From contig JADLEK010000036.1 of the NCBI GenBank assembly GCA_020846135.1, forward strand, positions 27,376 to 91,375: a DNA stretch of 64,000 nucleotides, given 5' to 3'. A program made the translations under genes and the position numbers. Within the stretch, counting starts at the first letter, position 1. Every line of letters begins with the position of its first letter. This stretch comes from Gammaproteobacteria bacterium. Lineage in GTDB: Bacteria > Pseudomonadota > Gammaproteobacteria > Competibacterales > Competibacteraceae. A model generated the notes under the pieces. It ran no database searches. It worked only from the letters and a program-made list of their open reading frames with translations, and was not told the DNA's origin. Of the stretch, positions 1 through 9,909 are shown in pieces.

Positions 1-1
1 A

Positions 2-619
2 GAACAGCCCAGCGCCAGCCCCGTACCGACAGCGCGTGAACCGAATCCCGAAGCGCTGCTGGCCGATCCGCCGCCTCCGGCCTCAACGCCGAAACCGGCT
101 GCGCCGCCTCAGCCGCCCAATCCCGAAGCCCGACAACTTCCCGTCACTGCACCGCCGCCAACTCCAGCGGTTGCCCCAAATCCGTCGCTAGCGACTCCAT
201 CGGCGGAAGCCCCTTCACCGCCGGCAGCCAGTAATCCCGCGCTGGTCGTCGCTGCTGCGCCAACAACATCGGCAGCCCCCCCGATTGCGCCGGCGCCAGA
301 GGAGAATCCTGAGCCGGTCGCCAACAGCTTTAAGGAAGCCGCCTGGCTGAAAGCGCGCGATCCCCGGCGCTACACGGTACAGATTTACAGCGGCAAGGAT
401 CTGAATAAGCTCAAAGAGATTGCGGCAGCGATCGGAGTCACCGATCCGGTAGCCTATTTCACCACGACCAGTCGCTCTGGCCCTTGGTACTCGCTGGTCG
501 TTGGCGATTACGCTGATTCCGCCGCTGCCCAAGCCGCTGCCGCCAAAGTAACCGCCCGGTCGCCAGCGATCAAACCCTGGGTCCGCCGCTTTGACGAAGT
601 TCAGGCCAAGCTGCGCTAG
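2..619 (+). CDS. SPOR-domain protein, 5' end outside window
   Basis: The frame is open from base 2 to the TAG at 617-619, with no start inside the window, so this is the C-terminal part of a larger protein. The first ~115 codons encode a Pro/Ala-rich, low-complexity linker. The last ~80 residues (from YTVQIYSG to the end) look like a SPOR domain, a fold that binds glycan strands lacking stem peptides and is found in DamX, FtsN and related envelope proteins. The architecture (long Pro-rich linker plus terminal SPOR) fits a DamX/FtsN-like or SPOR-type periplasmic protein, but the N-terminal part that would tell them apart is missing. The stop lies 11 nt before flgJ on the same strand, so the two are probably co-transcribed; flgI would be the more usual upstream neighbour. 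Confidence 0.75.
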   Translation, partial: EQPSASPVPTAREPNPEALLADPPPPASTPKPAAPPQPPNPEARQLPVTAPPPTPAVAPNPSLATPSAEAPSPPAASNPALVVAAAPTTSAAPPIAPAPEENPEPVANSFKEAAWLKARDPRRYTVQIYSGKDLNKLKEIAAAIGVTDPVAYFTTTSRSGPWYSLVVGDYADSAAAQAAAAKVTARSPAIKPWVRRFDEVQAKLR

Positions 620-630
620 GACCTGCCGCC

Positions 631-1635
631 ATGACTGCCGTTGCCGTCGATTCCGCCTTCGTCTACACCGATTTGCAGGGATTGGCCGGCTTGCGCAATC
701 AGGCCCAGCAGAAAACGCCCGATGCCACTCGTAAAGCCGCCCAGCAGTTCGAAGCCGTCTTTATTCAGATGATGCTGAAAAGCATGCGCGCCGCCAGTCT
801 GGGCGAGGGCGGGATCATGGATAACGACCAGACCCGGCTGTACATGGACATGTTCGACCAGCAGATCGCCTTGACCATGGCGCAACAGGGGGGGCTGGGC
901 ATGGCCGATCAAATGGCCAAGCAGATCGACGGCAATGTCGCCGCCCATCCGCCGACCCGCCCGATCTCGCCCACGATCAGCGGCGATCCCTTGGCGATGC
1001 TGCGCCAGGTGGAAAGAATTCGGGGCAGCGTGACGATGCCCACTGCAACAGCAATGGCCAAGCCAGCCGCCAATGATGCCCGGGTTGCTGAACCGGTCAG
1101 CGATGCGCCGTTTGAACCCTCCTCGCCGGCGGCGTTCGTGCGGCGGATGTGGCCACACGCCCAGCAGGCCGCGAGCCGGTTGGGCGTTGCGCCGGAAGTG
1201 CTGATCGCCCAGGCCGCCCACGAAACCGGCTGGGGGAAATCCCTGCCGCAATTCAGCGATGGCCGCAGCAGCCATAATCTGTTCGGGATCAAGGCGAACC
1301 GCAGTTGGGAAGGCGAGCGGGTGGTCAACTCCACTTTAGAATTCGTCGGCGGAGTGCCGGTCCGGCAACGCGACGGCTTCCGGGCCTATGCCTCGTATGC
1401 CGATAGCTTCAACGACTACGCGGATTTCCTGCAAAACAATCCGCGTTATGGCGAAGCGCTGAACCTGGTCAAGGACGGCGTGGCTTATCTGCGCGCCTTG
1501 CAGCAGGCCGGCTACGCCACCGATCCGAACTACGCGAAGAAAATTCAGGGATTGATCAACGGCCCGGCATTTGACGAGGCGCTCGATGCGCTCAAGTCGG
1601 CGCTGACACAGCCGATACCTCACGTAAGAGGGTAA
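631..1635 (+). CDS. flgJ: Flagellar rod assembly protein / peptidoglycan hydrolase FlgJ
   Basis: FlgJ caps the growing flagellar rod and opens the peptidoglycan for it. The 334-aa protein has the two-domain form of beta/gammaproteobacteria. The N-terminal rod-binding domain (about residues 30-100) carries the typical FEAVFIQMMLKSMR stretch. A low-complexity linker follows, then a C-terminal glucosaminidase domain (about 165-320). The motif QAAHETGWGKS places the expected catalytic glutamate at residue 198. It starts 11 nt after the SPOR gene with an AGGA Shine-Dalgarno and lies just upstream of flgK and flgL, the usual order of the end of a flg operon. Confidence 0.95.
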   Translation: MTAVAVDSAFVYTDLQGLAGLRNQAQQKTPDATRKAAQQFEAVFIQMMLKSMRAASLGEGGIMDNDQTRLYMDMFDQQIALTMAQQGGLGMADQMAKQIDGNVAAHPPTRPISPTISGDPLAMLRQVERIRGSVTMPTATAMAKPAANDARVAEPVSDAPFEPSSPAAFVRRMWPHAQQAASRLGVAPEVLIAQAAHETGWGKSLPQFSDGRSSHNLFGIKANRSWEGERVVNSTLEFVGGVPVRQRDGFRAYASYADSFNDYADFLQNNPRYGEALNLVKDGVAYLRALQQAGYATDPNYAKKIQGLINGPAFDEALDALKSALTQPIPHVRG

Positions 1636-1696
1636 GGCAGCCTGTTCAAGGCTGCGCTCGAGATACGAGCAGCCTGACCGCTGGAGGAACCCAATC

Positions 1697-3352
1697 ATGG
1701 TCGATATCACCCGCACTGGTCTGTCAGGACTGATGGCTTCCCAGCGCTCGCTCGCCACCACCAGCCACAACATCACTAATGTTAATACGGCTGGCTACAC
1801 CCGGCAGCGCGCCAATTTGATCAGTAGCCGCCCGGAATATATCAGCGGCGGCGCGGCTTATCCCCAATACATCGGTACAGGCGTTAGCGTTCAGTCGGTC
1901 ACCCGGGTTTACGACCAGTTTTTGACCCAGCAGGTCCGAAGCTACAGCTCCAATGTCGGGCAACTGGAAACTCAGGATCAGTGGATCAGTCAGTTGGACG
2001 GCATTCTGGGCGATGGCAGCACGGGATTAACCCCAGCGCTCAACCAGTTTTTCGCTTCCGCGCAGGATGTCGCCAACAGTCCGGCATCGCTGCCGGTGCG
2101 ACAGGCGTTGCTCGGTCAGGCTGAAACCCTGGCTGGTCAGTTCAACGCGCTGGACAGCCAGATGAATACGCTGCGCGATGGCGTTAATCAGGAGTTGCGC
2201 GGCACGGTGACGACTATTAATGGGCTGGCGGAAAATATCGCCAAGGCTAATGCTGCGATTGTGGGTTCACCCGGCGGCGGTGCTGCCGCTTCACCCGATT
2301 TGCTCGATCAGCGGGATCAACTGGTGGCGGATCTGGCGCAGAAGGTGTCGGTCAATACCGCGATTCAGTCAGACGGTTCGATGAGCGTATTCATCGGCAA
2401 GGGCCAGAGTCTGGTGATGGGTGTTAATGCCAGTGTCCTGGAAACCAAACCTTCCTCCTCAGACTCGCGCAAGCTGGATATTCAATTCAAACAAACCGGC
2501 GCGGTGATTACCGATACCTTTAACAGCGGCGAGGTCGGTGGTCTGCTCACTTTTCAGAACCAGGTACTGGACCCGGCGCAAAACAAGCTGGGCTTGATGG
2601 CGGCAGGATTGGCGGAAACTTTTAATGAGCAACATAAATTAGGGTTGGATCTGAATGGTGATGCTGGTGACGATTTCTTTAACATCGAAACTCCACAGGC
2701 CATACCCAATGCAAACAATAATAAAGCGACTAATGCAAATTTGGCGGTGACTATTACTGATATTAACCAGGTTAAACCTAGTGATTATGAAGTCAAGTAT
2801 GATGGCGTCAATTACACGATGCGGCGTTTGTCTGACGATCAGGTTGTTTACAATAATACGGCTTTCCCTCCTGCTACGCCGGTAGAAGGTTTGACGATTA
2901 ATCTGAACAGTGGATCAATAAGTCCTGGCGATGGCTTTCTAATTCAGCCCACCCGCCTGATGGCAACCAGCTTTGGCGTAAAAATCAAGGATCCTAGTTT
3001 GTTTGCCGCTGCCGATTCAGCAGGAGGTGTTGGAAATAATGCAAATGCCTTAAAACTGGCTGCTCTGCAAACTGAAAAAACACTGTTGAATGGCTCTAGT
3101 ACTTATCAGGATTTATACAGCCAAACAGTTTCCCAAGTTGGCACCCAAGGTAACCAAACCCACAGCACTCTTCTATCGCAACAAGCCCTGCTGGAACAAG
3201 CCACTCAAGCGCGGGATGGCGTTTCCGGCGTCAATCTCGACGAGGAAGCAGCCAATCTGATGCGTTACCAGCAAGCCTATGAAGCTTCTGCGAAGGTTAT
3301 TCAGGTTGGCGACTCGATCATTCAGACTTTGCTGGCTGCGGTTAGGGGATAA
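1697..3352 (+). CDS. flgK: Flagellar hook-associated protein 1 (FlgK, HAP1)
   Basis: FlgK forms the first hook-filament junction layer. The 551-aa product has the conserved flagellar rod/hook N-terminus (NITNVNTAGYTRQR, about residues 25-38) and the matching C-terminal helix (GVNLDEEAANLMRYQQAYEA, near residue 515). Both pair as a coiled coil in axial flagellar proteins. A GGAGGAAC-type Shine-Dalgarno lies just before the ATG at 1697. The stop is 3 nt before flgL, so the two are translationally linked. The middle of the gene (about 2.6-3.1 kb) is visibly more AT-rich than its ends, as is common for the variable central domain of axial proteins. Confidence 0.96.
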   Translation: MVDITRTGLSGLMASQRSLATTSHNITNVNTAGYTRQRANLISSRPEYISGGAAYPQYIGTGVSVQSVTRVYDQFLTQQVRSYSSNVGQLETQDQWISQLDGILGDGSTGLTPALNQFFASAQDVANSPASLPVRQALLGQAETLAGQFNALDSQMNTLRDGVNQELRGTVTTINGLAENIAKANAAIVGSPGGGAAASPDLLDQRDQLVADLAQKVSVNTAIQSDGSMSVFIGKGQSLVMGVNASVLETKPSSSDSRKLDIQFKQTGAVITDTFNSGEVGGLLTFQNQVLDPAQNKLGLMAAGLAETFNEQHKLGLDLNGDAGDDFFNIETPQAIPNANNNKATNANLAVTITDINQVKPSDYEVKYDGVNYTMRRLSDDQVVYNNTAFPPATPVEGLTINLNSGSISPGDGFLIQPTRLMATSFGVKIKDPSLFAAADSAGGVGNNANALKLAALQTEKTLLNGSSTYQDLYSQTVSQVGTQGNQTHSTLLSQQALLEQATQARDGVSGVNLDEEAANLMRYQQAYEASAKVIQVGDSIIQTLLAAVRG

Positions 3353-3355
3353 GCC

Positions 3356-4273
3356 ATGTTGCGCATTGCTACTAATCAACTCTATTACCAGGCTGCTAAA
3401 ACCATGGGTGAGCGTCAGACGGCGCTAGCTAAGGTTCAGCAACAGATGGCGACCGGCAATCGCCTGCTGACCAATTCGGACGATCCAGTGGGTAGCGCTC
3501 GGCTACTGGGATTAAATGAGGAACTGAGTCGTTATGATCAATATCAGCGTAATACCGATCTGGCGAATGGCCGGCTGAATCTGGAGGAGACAGTACTGGA
3601 AGGGACTGGCGAGGTGTTGCAGCGCGTCCGTGAACTGACCGTGCAAGCTAATAACGACACACTGAACGATAGCGACCGACGCGACATCGCTACGCAAATT
3701 CGGCAATTACATGGAGAGCTGGTAGGACTGGCGAATACCCAGGATGGTAATGGTGAATATCTGTTTGCCGGGTTTAAGAGTCACACCCAGCCGTTTGTGC
3801 TGGATGGAAACAACCAGGCGATTTATCAGGGCGATCAAGGCCAGCGTTTGATTAAAGCGGGTCCCAATCTGGATGTTGCGGTCGGAGATTCAGGCATCGA
3901 TGTTTTTCAGGTTGATTCCACTGATCCTGCCAAGGGCCTGTTTGCAACTCTCGACAAACTGGCATCAGCGATGGAAACGCCATCAGCACAATTCCATCAG
4001 GCGATGGCGGATGGTTTAGCCGCACTGGATGTAGGGTTTGACAACTTGTCCGGAATTCGCGCCAAGGTCGGGGCGCGGATGAATGCGCTGGAGGATCAGC
4101 AAAACACCAATGGCGATTTTGCGGTTCATCTCCAACAGATCATCGGCGAGATTGGCGATCTCGATTATGCCGAGGCGGCAACCCGGTTGAGTCGGGAAAC
4201 GCTGGTTTTGCAGGCGGCGCAACAGTCGTTCGTGAAGATTCAAGGGCTGTCGCTGTTCAACTACATGCGCTAA
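3356..4273 (+). CDS. flgL: Flagellar hook-associated protein 3 (FlgL, HAP3)
   Basis: FlgL is the second hook-filament junction protein and belongs to the flagellin family. The 305-aa length fits. The N-terminus (LYYQAAKTMGERQTALAKVQQQMATGNRL) and C-terminus (LVLQAAQQSFVKIQGLSLFNYMR, ending the protein) are the coiled-coil segments shared with flagellin, and the middle holds the short variable domain. It directly follows flgK with a 3-nt gap and ends the flagellar transcript before a hairpin terminator at 4294-4317. Confidence 0.95.
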   Translation: MLRIATNQLYYQAAKTMGERQTALAKVQQQMATGNRLLTNSDDPVGSARLLGLNEELSRYDQYQRNTDLANGRLNLEETVLEGTGEVLQRVRELTVQANNDTLNDSDRRDIATQIRQLHGELVGLANTQDGNGEYLFAGFKSHTQPFVLDGNNQAIYQGDQGQRLIKAGPNLDVAVGDSGIDVFQVDSTDPAKGLFATLDKLASAMETPSAQFHQAMADGLAALDVGFDNLSGIRAKVGARMNALEDQQNTNGDFAVHLQQIIGEIGDLDYAEAATRLSRETLVLQAAQQSFVKIQGLSLFNYMR

Positions 4274-4293
4274 CCGTGATCAGCCAGGCAATG

Positions 4294-4317
4294 AACCCGC
4301 CCCGTGCGGGTTTTTTG
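4294..4317 (+). terminator. Rho-independent terminator after flgL
   Basis: A GC-rich hairpin with arms ACCCGC (4295-4300) and GCGGGT (4306-4311) and a 5-nt loop is followed by a T-run. It lies 20 nt after flgL and 36 nt from the end of convergent spoT, so it can separate the two convergent units. Confidence 0.8.
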
Positions 4318-4352
4318 TTGCCGGTTTAGAAGGTAAATCCCGGTTGATCTAC

Positions 4353-6617
4353 TCAGCCGCGCCGAGCCAGCCGCAGCACTTCCGGCAAAGCGCGCAACTG
4401 GCGCATCACCCGGGCCAAATGAGCGCGGTCGCGGACATTGATCAGCAAATGCACCGTAGTAGCGTTGCCGTCGCGTTCCGAGGTGTTAATGGTTTCGATG
4501 TTGGTGTCGTCAGTCGCGGCGATGGCGGCGGCGATGGTCGCCAGTACGCCGCGCTTGTTGGCGACCTCCAGTCGCAGTTCGGCGCTGAAGTCTGCATTGA
4601 GCGACGGCGCCCACTCGACCTCGATCCACTTTTCAGGATTTTTCTTGTAACTGCCGACGTTTTTGCAGGTATCCCGATGGATGACGATGCCGCGCCCGGT
4701 ATTGAGATAACCAATAATCGGGTCGCCTGGCAATGGCCGACAGCACTTGCCAAAGCTGACGACCGTACCCTCAGCGCCCTTGATCAACAACGGTTTGACG
4801 CCAACATCCAGCGCCGCCTCATCCTCACCGCCTTCCGGTAGCAGCCGCTTGGCGATCAGCGCTGCAACCCGGTTGCCCAGGCCAATATCGGCCAGCACCT
4901 CGTCAAAACTGCTCAGGTTGAATTCCCGCACCAGATTTTTAATCCGCCGGGTCGGCAACTCGCCTAGCCCGCCAATCCGACCGGACAGCGCCTTTTCCAG
5001 CAACCGCTTGCCCAGCAGAATCGCTTCATCGCGTTGCAGATGCTTAAGGTAATGGCGGATGCTGGCCCGCGCCTTGGCGGTGACCACGAAATTCAGCCAG
5101 GCCGGGTTAGGGCGAGCGGTGGGGGTAATCACTACCTCGACGGTCTGACCGGTCGTCAGCGGGGTGCGCAGCGGGACCAACCGTCGATCGACCTTGGCCC
5201 CGACGCAGGTGTTGCCGACATCGGAGTGAATCGCGTAGGCGAAGTCCACTGCGGTTGCGCCGCGCGGCAACTCCACGATCTCGCCGCGCGGGGTGAAGAC
5301 GTACACCTCGTCGGGGAACAGATCGACCTTGACGCTTTCCAGAAACTCAACCGGATTGCCGGCGCGGCGCTGCATATCCAGCAGATTGCGCAGCCATTCG
5401 CGGGCGCGCTGCTGGGCATGGCCGCCCTGGCCTTCGCCGCCGGACTTGTAGCGCCAGTGCGCCGCAACCCCGACCTCGGCCATGATGTGCATATCCTCGG
5501 TGCGGATTTGCACTTCAATCGGAACGCCATTGGGGCCGAACAGCACTGTGTGCAGCGACTGGTAGCCGTTGGCCTTGGGAATGGCGATATAGTCCTTGAA
5601 CCGGCCCATGATCGGTTTGTACAGGCTGTGCATCGCCCCCAGCGCCCGGTAGCAGGCGTCTACCGTCTCGACGATGATCCGCACCGCATAGACATCGTGA
5701 ACCTCCTTGTAGGGCAGATGCTTGTCGCGCATCTTGCGGTAGATGCCCCACAGGTGCTTGCTGCGCCCCGCGACTCGCGCCTTGATCCCTTCCTCGTCCA
5801 GCCGAGTTTGAATCCGGGCTTCCAGTTGGCTGACGATCTCATGGCGGTTGCCGCTCATCTTGCGCACCGCCTCCTGCAATACCCGATAGCGCATCGGGTA
5901 CAGGTGGCTGAAACCGAGATTCTCCAGCTCCTGGCGCAGGTGGTTCATTCCGAGCCGCCCGGCGATCGGCGCGTAAATGTCGAGGGTTTCGTGAGCGATG
6001 CGGCGGCGCGACTCGGGGCGCATCGCTCCCAGGGTACGCATGTTGTGCAGGCGGTCGGCCAGCTTGATCATGATGATCCGCAGGTCGTGGGCCATGGCCA
6101 GAAACATCTTGCGGAAGTTCTCGGCCTGCGCTTCCAGCTTGGAATTGAACTTAATCTGGGTGAGTTTGCTGACCCCGTCCACCAGCTCAGCGACCTCCGG
6201 CCCGAACCGGCTGCTGAGTTGCTCCTTGCTGTAGTGGGTGTCCTCGATCACGTCGTGCAGCAGCGCGGCCTGCAGGGTTTCGTGATCAAACCGGACATTG
6301 GCGAGAATCCGGGCGACCGCTAGCGGGTGAAAAATGTAGGGTTCGCCGCTCTTGCGGTAGACCCCGGCGTGGGCCTCGGCGGCGAACTGACCGGCTTCAC
6401 GCAAACGCTCAACCTGGGCCGGCTCCAGATATTCGCTGACGATGGCGCACAGATCGTCGATGCGCAAATGCAGGTCATCCAGCCACTCGTCGTCCACCGC
6501 CAGCTTGGGACGTTGTTGCGGCGTTCCATTCCGGGCTTCCCACACCGATCCGCTGAGCGCCTTATTGATCTCTCCTGTAGCAGTCGCTGCGCCAGGCGGT
6601 TGGTTTCGATCAGGCAA
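4353..6617 (-). CDS. spoT: Bifunctional (p)ppGpp synthase/hydrolase SpoT
   Basis: SpoT makes and degrades the stringent-response alarmone (p)ppGpp. Domains run in the family order. The HD hydrolase carries an intact HDVIEDT motif. The RelA/SpoT synthetase has GRFKDYIAIPKANGYQS, with the RFKD (RxKD) signature of bifunctional enzymes, followed by EVQIRTEDMHIMAE. A TGS domain (FTPRGEIVELPRGATAVDFAYA) and a C-terminal ACT domain complete it. No ATG lies upstream of the conserved N-terminus. The best start is TTG at 6617, 5 nt after the rpoZ stop and 8 nt after a GGAG that overlaps the end of rpoZ, giving 754 aa. GTG at 6545 (730 aa) is an alternative with a poor ribosome site. The frame stays open further upstream, but that part lies over rpoZ and is not SpoT-like. 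Confidence 0.95.
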   Translation of the reverse strand: MPDRNQPPGAATATGEINKALSGSVWEARNGTPQQRPKLAVDDEWLDDLHLRIDDLCAIVSEYLEPAQVERLREAGQFAAEAHAGVYRKSGEPYIFHPLAVARILANVRFDHETLQAALLHDVIEDTHYSKEQLSSRFGPEVAELVDGVSKLTQIKFNSKLEAQAENFRKMFLAMAHDLRIIMIKLADRLHNMRTLGAMRPESRRRIAHETLDIYAPIAGRLGMNHLRQELENLGFSHLYPMRYRVLQEAVRKMSGNRHEIVSQLEARIQTRLDEEGIKARVAGRSKHLWGIYRKMRDKHLPYKEVHDVYAVRIIVETVDACYRALGAMHSLYKPIMGRFKDYIAIPKANGYQSLHTVLFGPNGVPIEVQIRTEDMHIMAEVGVAAHWRYKSGGEGQGGHAQQRAREWLRNLLDMQRRAGNPVEFLESVKVDLFPDEVYVFTPRGEIVELPRGATAVDFAYAIHSDVGNTCVGAKVDRRLVPLRTPLTTGQTVEVVITPTARPNPAWLNFVVTAKARASIRHYLKHLQRDEAILLGKRLLEKALSGRIGGLGELPTRRIKNLVREFNLSSFDEVLADIGLGNRVAALIAKRLLPEGGEDEAALDVGVKPLLIKGAEGTVVSFGKCCRPLPGDPIIGYLNTGRGIVIHRDTCKNVGSYKKNPEKWIEVEWAPSLNADFSAELRLEVANKRGVLATIAAAIAATDDTNIETINTSERDGNATTVHLLINVRDRAHLARVMRQLRALPEVLRLARRG

Positions 6618-6622
6618 CTGGA

Positions 6623-6907
6623 TTACTCCAGATCGTCGTCCAGTATTGCAGCGGCGACCGGCTCCGGTTCGACCACAACATCCACGGCTGACTTGCCGAC
6701 GGGGCGACGATATTTTTCCTGAAGGAGCCGATCCAGCTTGCCTTCGGCCAGCTCGCGCAGGGCGACCACTGTGGGTTTGTCGTTTTCCCACGGCACCAGC
6801 GCCTCCCGGCCCAGCGCCAGTTCACGCGCACGGCGGGAGGCGACCAGCACCAGTTCAAACCGGTTATCTACCCGGTCCAGACAGTCTTCAACGGTAATTC
6901 GAGCCAT
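6623..6907 (-). CDS. rpoZ: DNA-directed RNA polymerase omega subunit
   Basis: This small subunit helps assemble RNA polymerase by chaperoning beta-prime. The 94-aa product starts [20 protein letters not shown] and continues with [12 protein letters not shown] and [16 protein letters not shown], the conserved omega segments. The C-terminal tail is acidic, as usual. It sits between gmk and spoT on the minus strand, the standard gammaproteobacterial order, and its last codons contain the probable ribosome site of spoT. Confidence 0.96.
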   Translation of the reverse strand: MARITVEDCLDRVDNRFELVLVASRRARELALGREALVPWENDKPTVVALRELAEGKLDRLLQEKYRRPVGKSAVDVVVEPEPVAAAILDDDLE

Positions 6908-6973
6908 CAGGCGTTCTCCACATCCACAGTCGGTGCTGAAAATAAGCCATGCAGTGTAATGACTTCTACCGAA

Positions 6974-8024
<1,051 letters not shown>

Positions 8025-8090
8025 TCATCCTCTCCTTTCAGGTTTTGATTTTGGGGTTGAAACGGCAATCTACGGCGCGGACGAACCTGG

Positions 8091-9521
8091 TCAGTCCCAT
8101 AACTCGCGGGGATAATCGCGGTACAGATTCCGAAACGCCTGCTGATACTGCCGGTCGGCAACGACGATCCGGGCCAGTTCCCAGGGGCGCGTGAGGTGGC
8201 GCTGCACCCGCAATGGATGCCGCCGGCCGGCCTCAGCGATCTGGCGGGCGAATAATCCGCCAAACTCGCGCAAGGGCAAGGCAGTCGGCGTCAGCGGGTG
8301 CATACAGTCATGCAACTCGTAGGCGTCGCCGCACCAGAATCCGGGCCGCACCGCAGCATAATCAGCGGTGCCGGGCGAGGGGGTGCAGACCGTGAAGCTG
8401 CATTGCGCCGGCGGCATGGCGTTGACGTAATCGCGCAGGCGCGCAAATTCAGCGTGACCGTATTCCGGGCGGATCATAAAAGCGGCATGGCAGGCAATTC
8501 CCAATTGGCGCAAGGTCTCATGGGCGCGTTCGTTATGCGCTACTGTGCCGCCTTTACACGCCGCTTTCAATTCCTGATTGGTGGCGAATTCAAAGCCAAC
8601 AAAAACTCCATCCAGACCGATCTCCCGCCAGCGCCGCAGCAGTTCCGGCGAATGCAGTACGGTGGTCGCCCGGGTCCAGGCGAAATAGCGTTTTTTCACC
8701 CCGCGCCGCGCCAGAGCTTCCGCCAGTTCAAAGCCATAAGCCTCGTCGATGAAGTTCTCATCGTCGGAAAAATAGACATGATCGGCCTGGATCCGCGCCA
8801 GTTCCTCGGCCACGACTTCGGCGGGACGCGGCTGATGAACGCCGCCGCACAGCAGTGGCACGATGCAGAACGAGCAGACCATTTTGCAGCCGTAGGAGGT
8901 GCGGGCCATCGCCACCGGGGGAAACAGAACTTGCCAGTGGCGGGGATTTTCGCAGGCCCAGATGCAGGAATAGGCGCGGGCATTCCACAGATCGCGCCGG
9001 GGCAACGGCAAGGTTTCCGGGTCAGGATAGCGCGGCCATTCCGCCGCCGCCGCCGGGTCATAGCGGTCGCCGGCGAACAGCAGATGGGAAATGCCTTCCG
9101 GTTCTGCGCCTTTGGTCAGCGCTGCAATCAGGGCGCGGAACGGGGAGCAGCCTTCGCCACGCACGATGTAGTCAAGCGCCGGGATATTGCAATCATCCGG
9201 GGCCACCGTGGCGTGATGGCCGCCAACCACGATCCGCGTTTTCGGCAGTAATCGCCGGACCAGTCCCGCCAGCCGCTTGAGGTGGCCCGATTCGTGGCTG
9301 TAGGCGGTAAATCCAACCAGATCAGGTTGAAAATGACCGAGTTCCCGTTTCAGCGTCCAGTCGGGAAAGCGGTGCAGCCGCAAATCCAGGACCCGCACTT
9401 CATGACCGGCGGGAACTACGGCGGCCAGATAGCCCAGTTCCAGCGGTTCCAGACATTGGAAGCCTTGCAACGCGAGTACGGTCGGCAAGGTCGCTTTGGG
9501 TTTAATCAGCAGAATACGCAT
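8091..9521 (-). CDS. B12-binding domain radical SAM protein
   Basis: The N-terminal ~140 residues form a cobalamin-binding-like Rossmann domain (start MRILLIKPKATLP; DLVGFTAYSHESGHLKRL; IVVGGHHATVAPDD). A radical SAM domain with the CxxxCxxC cluster motif SYGCKMVCSFC follows. This architecture occurs in class B-type methylases and in enzymes for natural products, hopanoids and bacteriochlorophyll; the substrate cannot be read from the sequence. The chosen ATG at 9521 follows AAGGA by 7 nt. An in-frame ATG at 9545 has no ribosome site and would add 8 residues. There is no obvious partner pathway: the upstream flank is the accessory island, the downstream one a lipoprotein. Confidence 0.88.
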   Translation of the reverse strand: MRILLIKPKATLPTVLALQGFQCLEPLELGYLAAVVPAGHEVRVLDLRLHRFPDWTLKRELGHFQPDLVGFTAYSHESGHLKRLAGLVRRLLPKTRIVVGGHHATVAPDDCNIPALDYIVRGEGCSPFRALIAALTKGAEPEGISHLLFAGDRYDPAAAAEWPRYPDPETLPLPRRDLWNARAYSCIWACENPRHWQVLFPPVAMARTSYGCKMVCSFCIVPLLCGGVHQPRPAEVVAEELARIQADHVYFSDDENFIDEAYGFELAEALARRGVKKRYFAWTRATTVLHSPELLRRWREIGLDGVFVGFEFATNQELKAACKGGTVAHNERAHETLRQLGIACHAAFMIRPEYGHAEFARLRDYVNAMPPAQCSFTVCTPSPGTADYAAVRPGFWCGDAYELHDCMHPLTPTALPLREFGGLFARQIAEAGRRHPLRVQRHLTRPWELARIVVADRQYQQAFRNLYRDYPRELWD

Positions 9522-9694
9522 GAAGGGGTCCTTATCTTTCACCATTCATTCGGATCAGCAAGCCTGTCGAACCGTCGAAATAATCCAGGAAGGGGAAATT
9601 TTAACCACTGAGGACTCTTTTGCAAATAACCCATGCGTCTACTAAATTGCAAGTGTTTGTATTTCAAGATTAATGCAATTAAGTTTTGATTAGG

Positions 9695-9905
9695 TTATTT
9701 CCGTACAGCCCCTGAGGGCTGAAACTTAGTAAAAACCTCGTCAACTTTAATTAGCTTTAATCTTTGAGTTACTAAATCGTGGGCAAGTTCATAAACAAAC
9801 CATCCGATTTCACCCTCTTCTTTTTAAACAGCATCTAAACCGGAAATTGGCAGCGTTTCATAAAATCCCTTATTTAACGCAACTGCGATCTTGCTTTGGT
9901 ATGTT
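9695..9905 (-). pseudogene. Remnant of an unidentified gene, interrupted by an in-frame stop
   Basis: Between the helicase stop (9910) and the radical SAM gene there is no intact gene. Reading the minus strand from about 9905 to the TAA at 9695-9697 gives a protein-like stretch (KIAVALNKGFYETLPISG, then EIGWFVYELAHDLV and KVDEVFTKFQPSG). It is broken by one in-frame TAA at 9824-9826. It looks like the C-terminal end of a longer protein whose 5' part is lost exactly where the helicase gene ends. I do not recognise the family with confidence. The remaining sequence (9546-9694) is AT-rich with nothing visible. Confidence 0.5.
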
Positions 9906-9909
9906 CATA

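Noticed and set aside
5034..6323. 429-aa plus-strand open frame over spoT
   Set aside because: Antisense to a clear spoT; His/Asp/Gln-rich, repetitive composition typical of shadow frames.
8298..9251. 317-aa plus-strand open frame over the radical SAM gene
   Set aside because: Antisense shadow of a gene with intact CxxxCxxC motif.
9710..9730. Small hairpin AGCCCCTGAGGGCT as terminator for the helicase gene
   Set aside because: Stem of 5 bp without a following T-run, about 190 nt after the stop and inside the gene remnant's frame.
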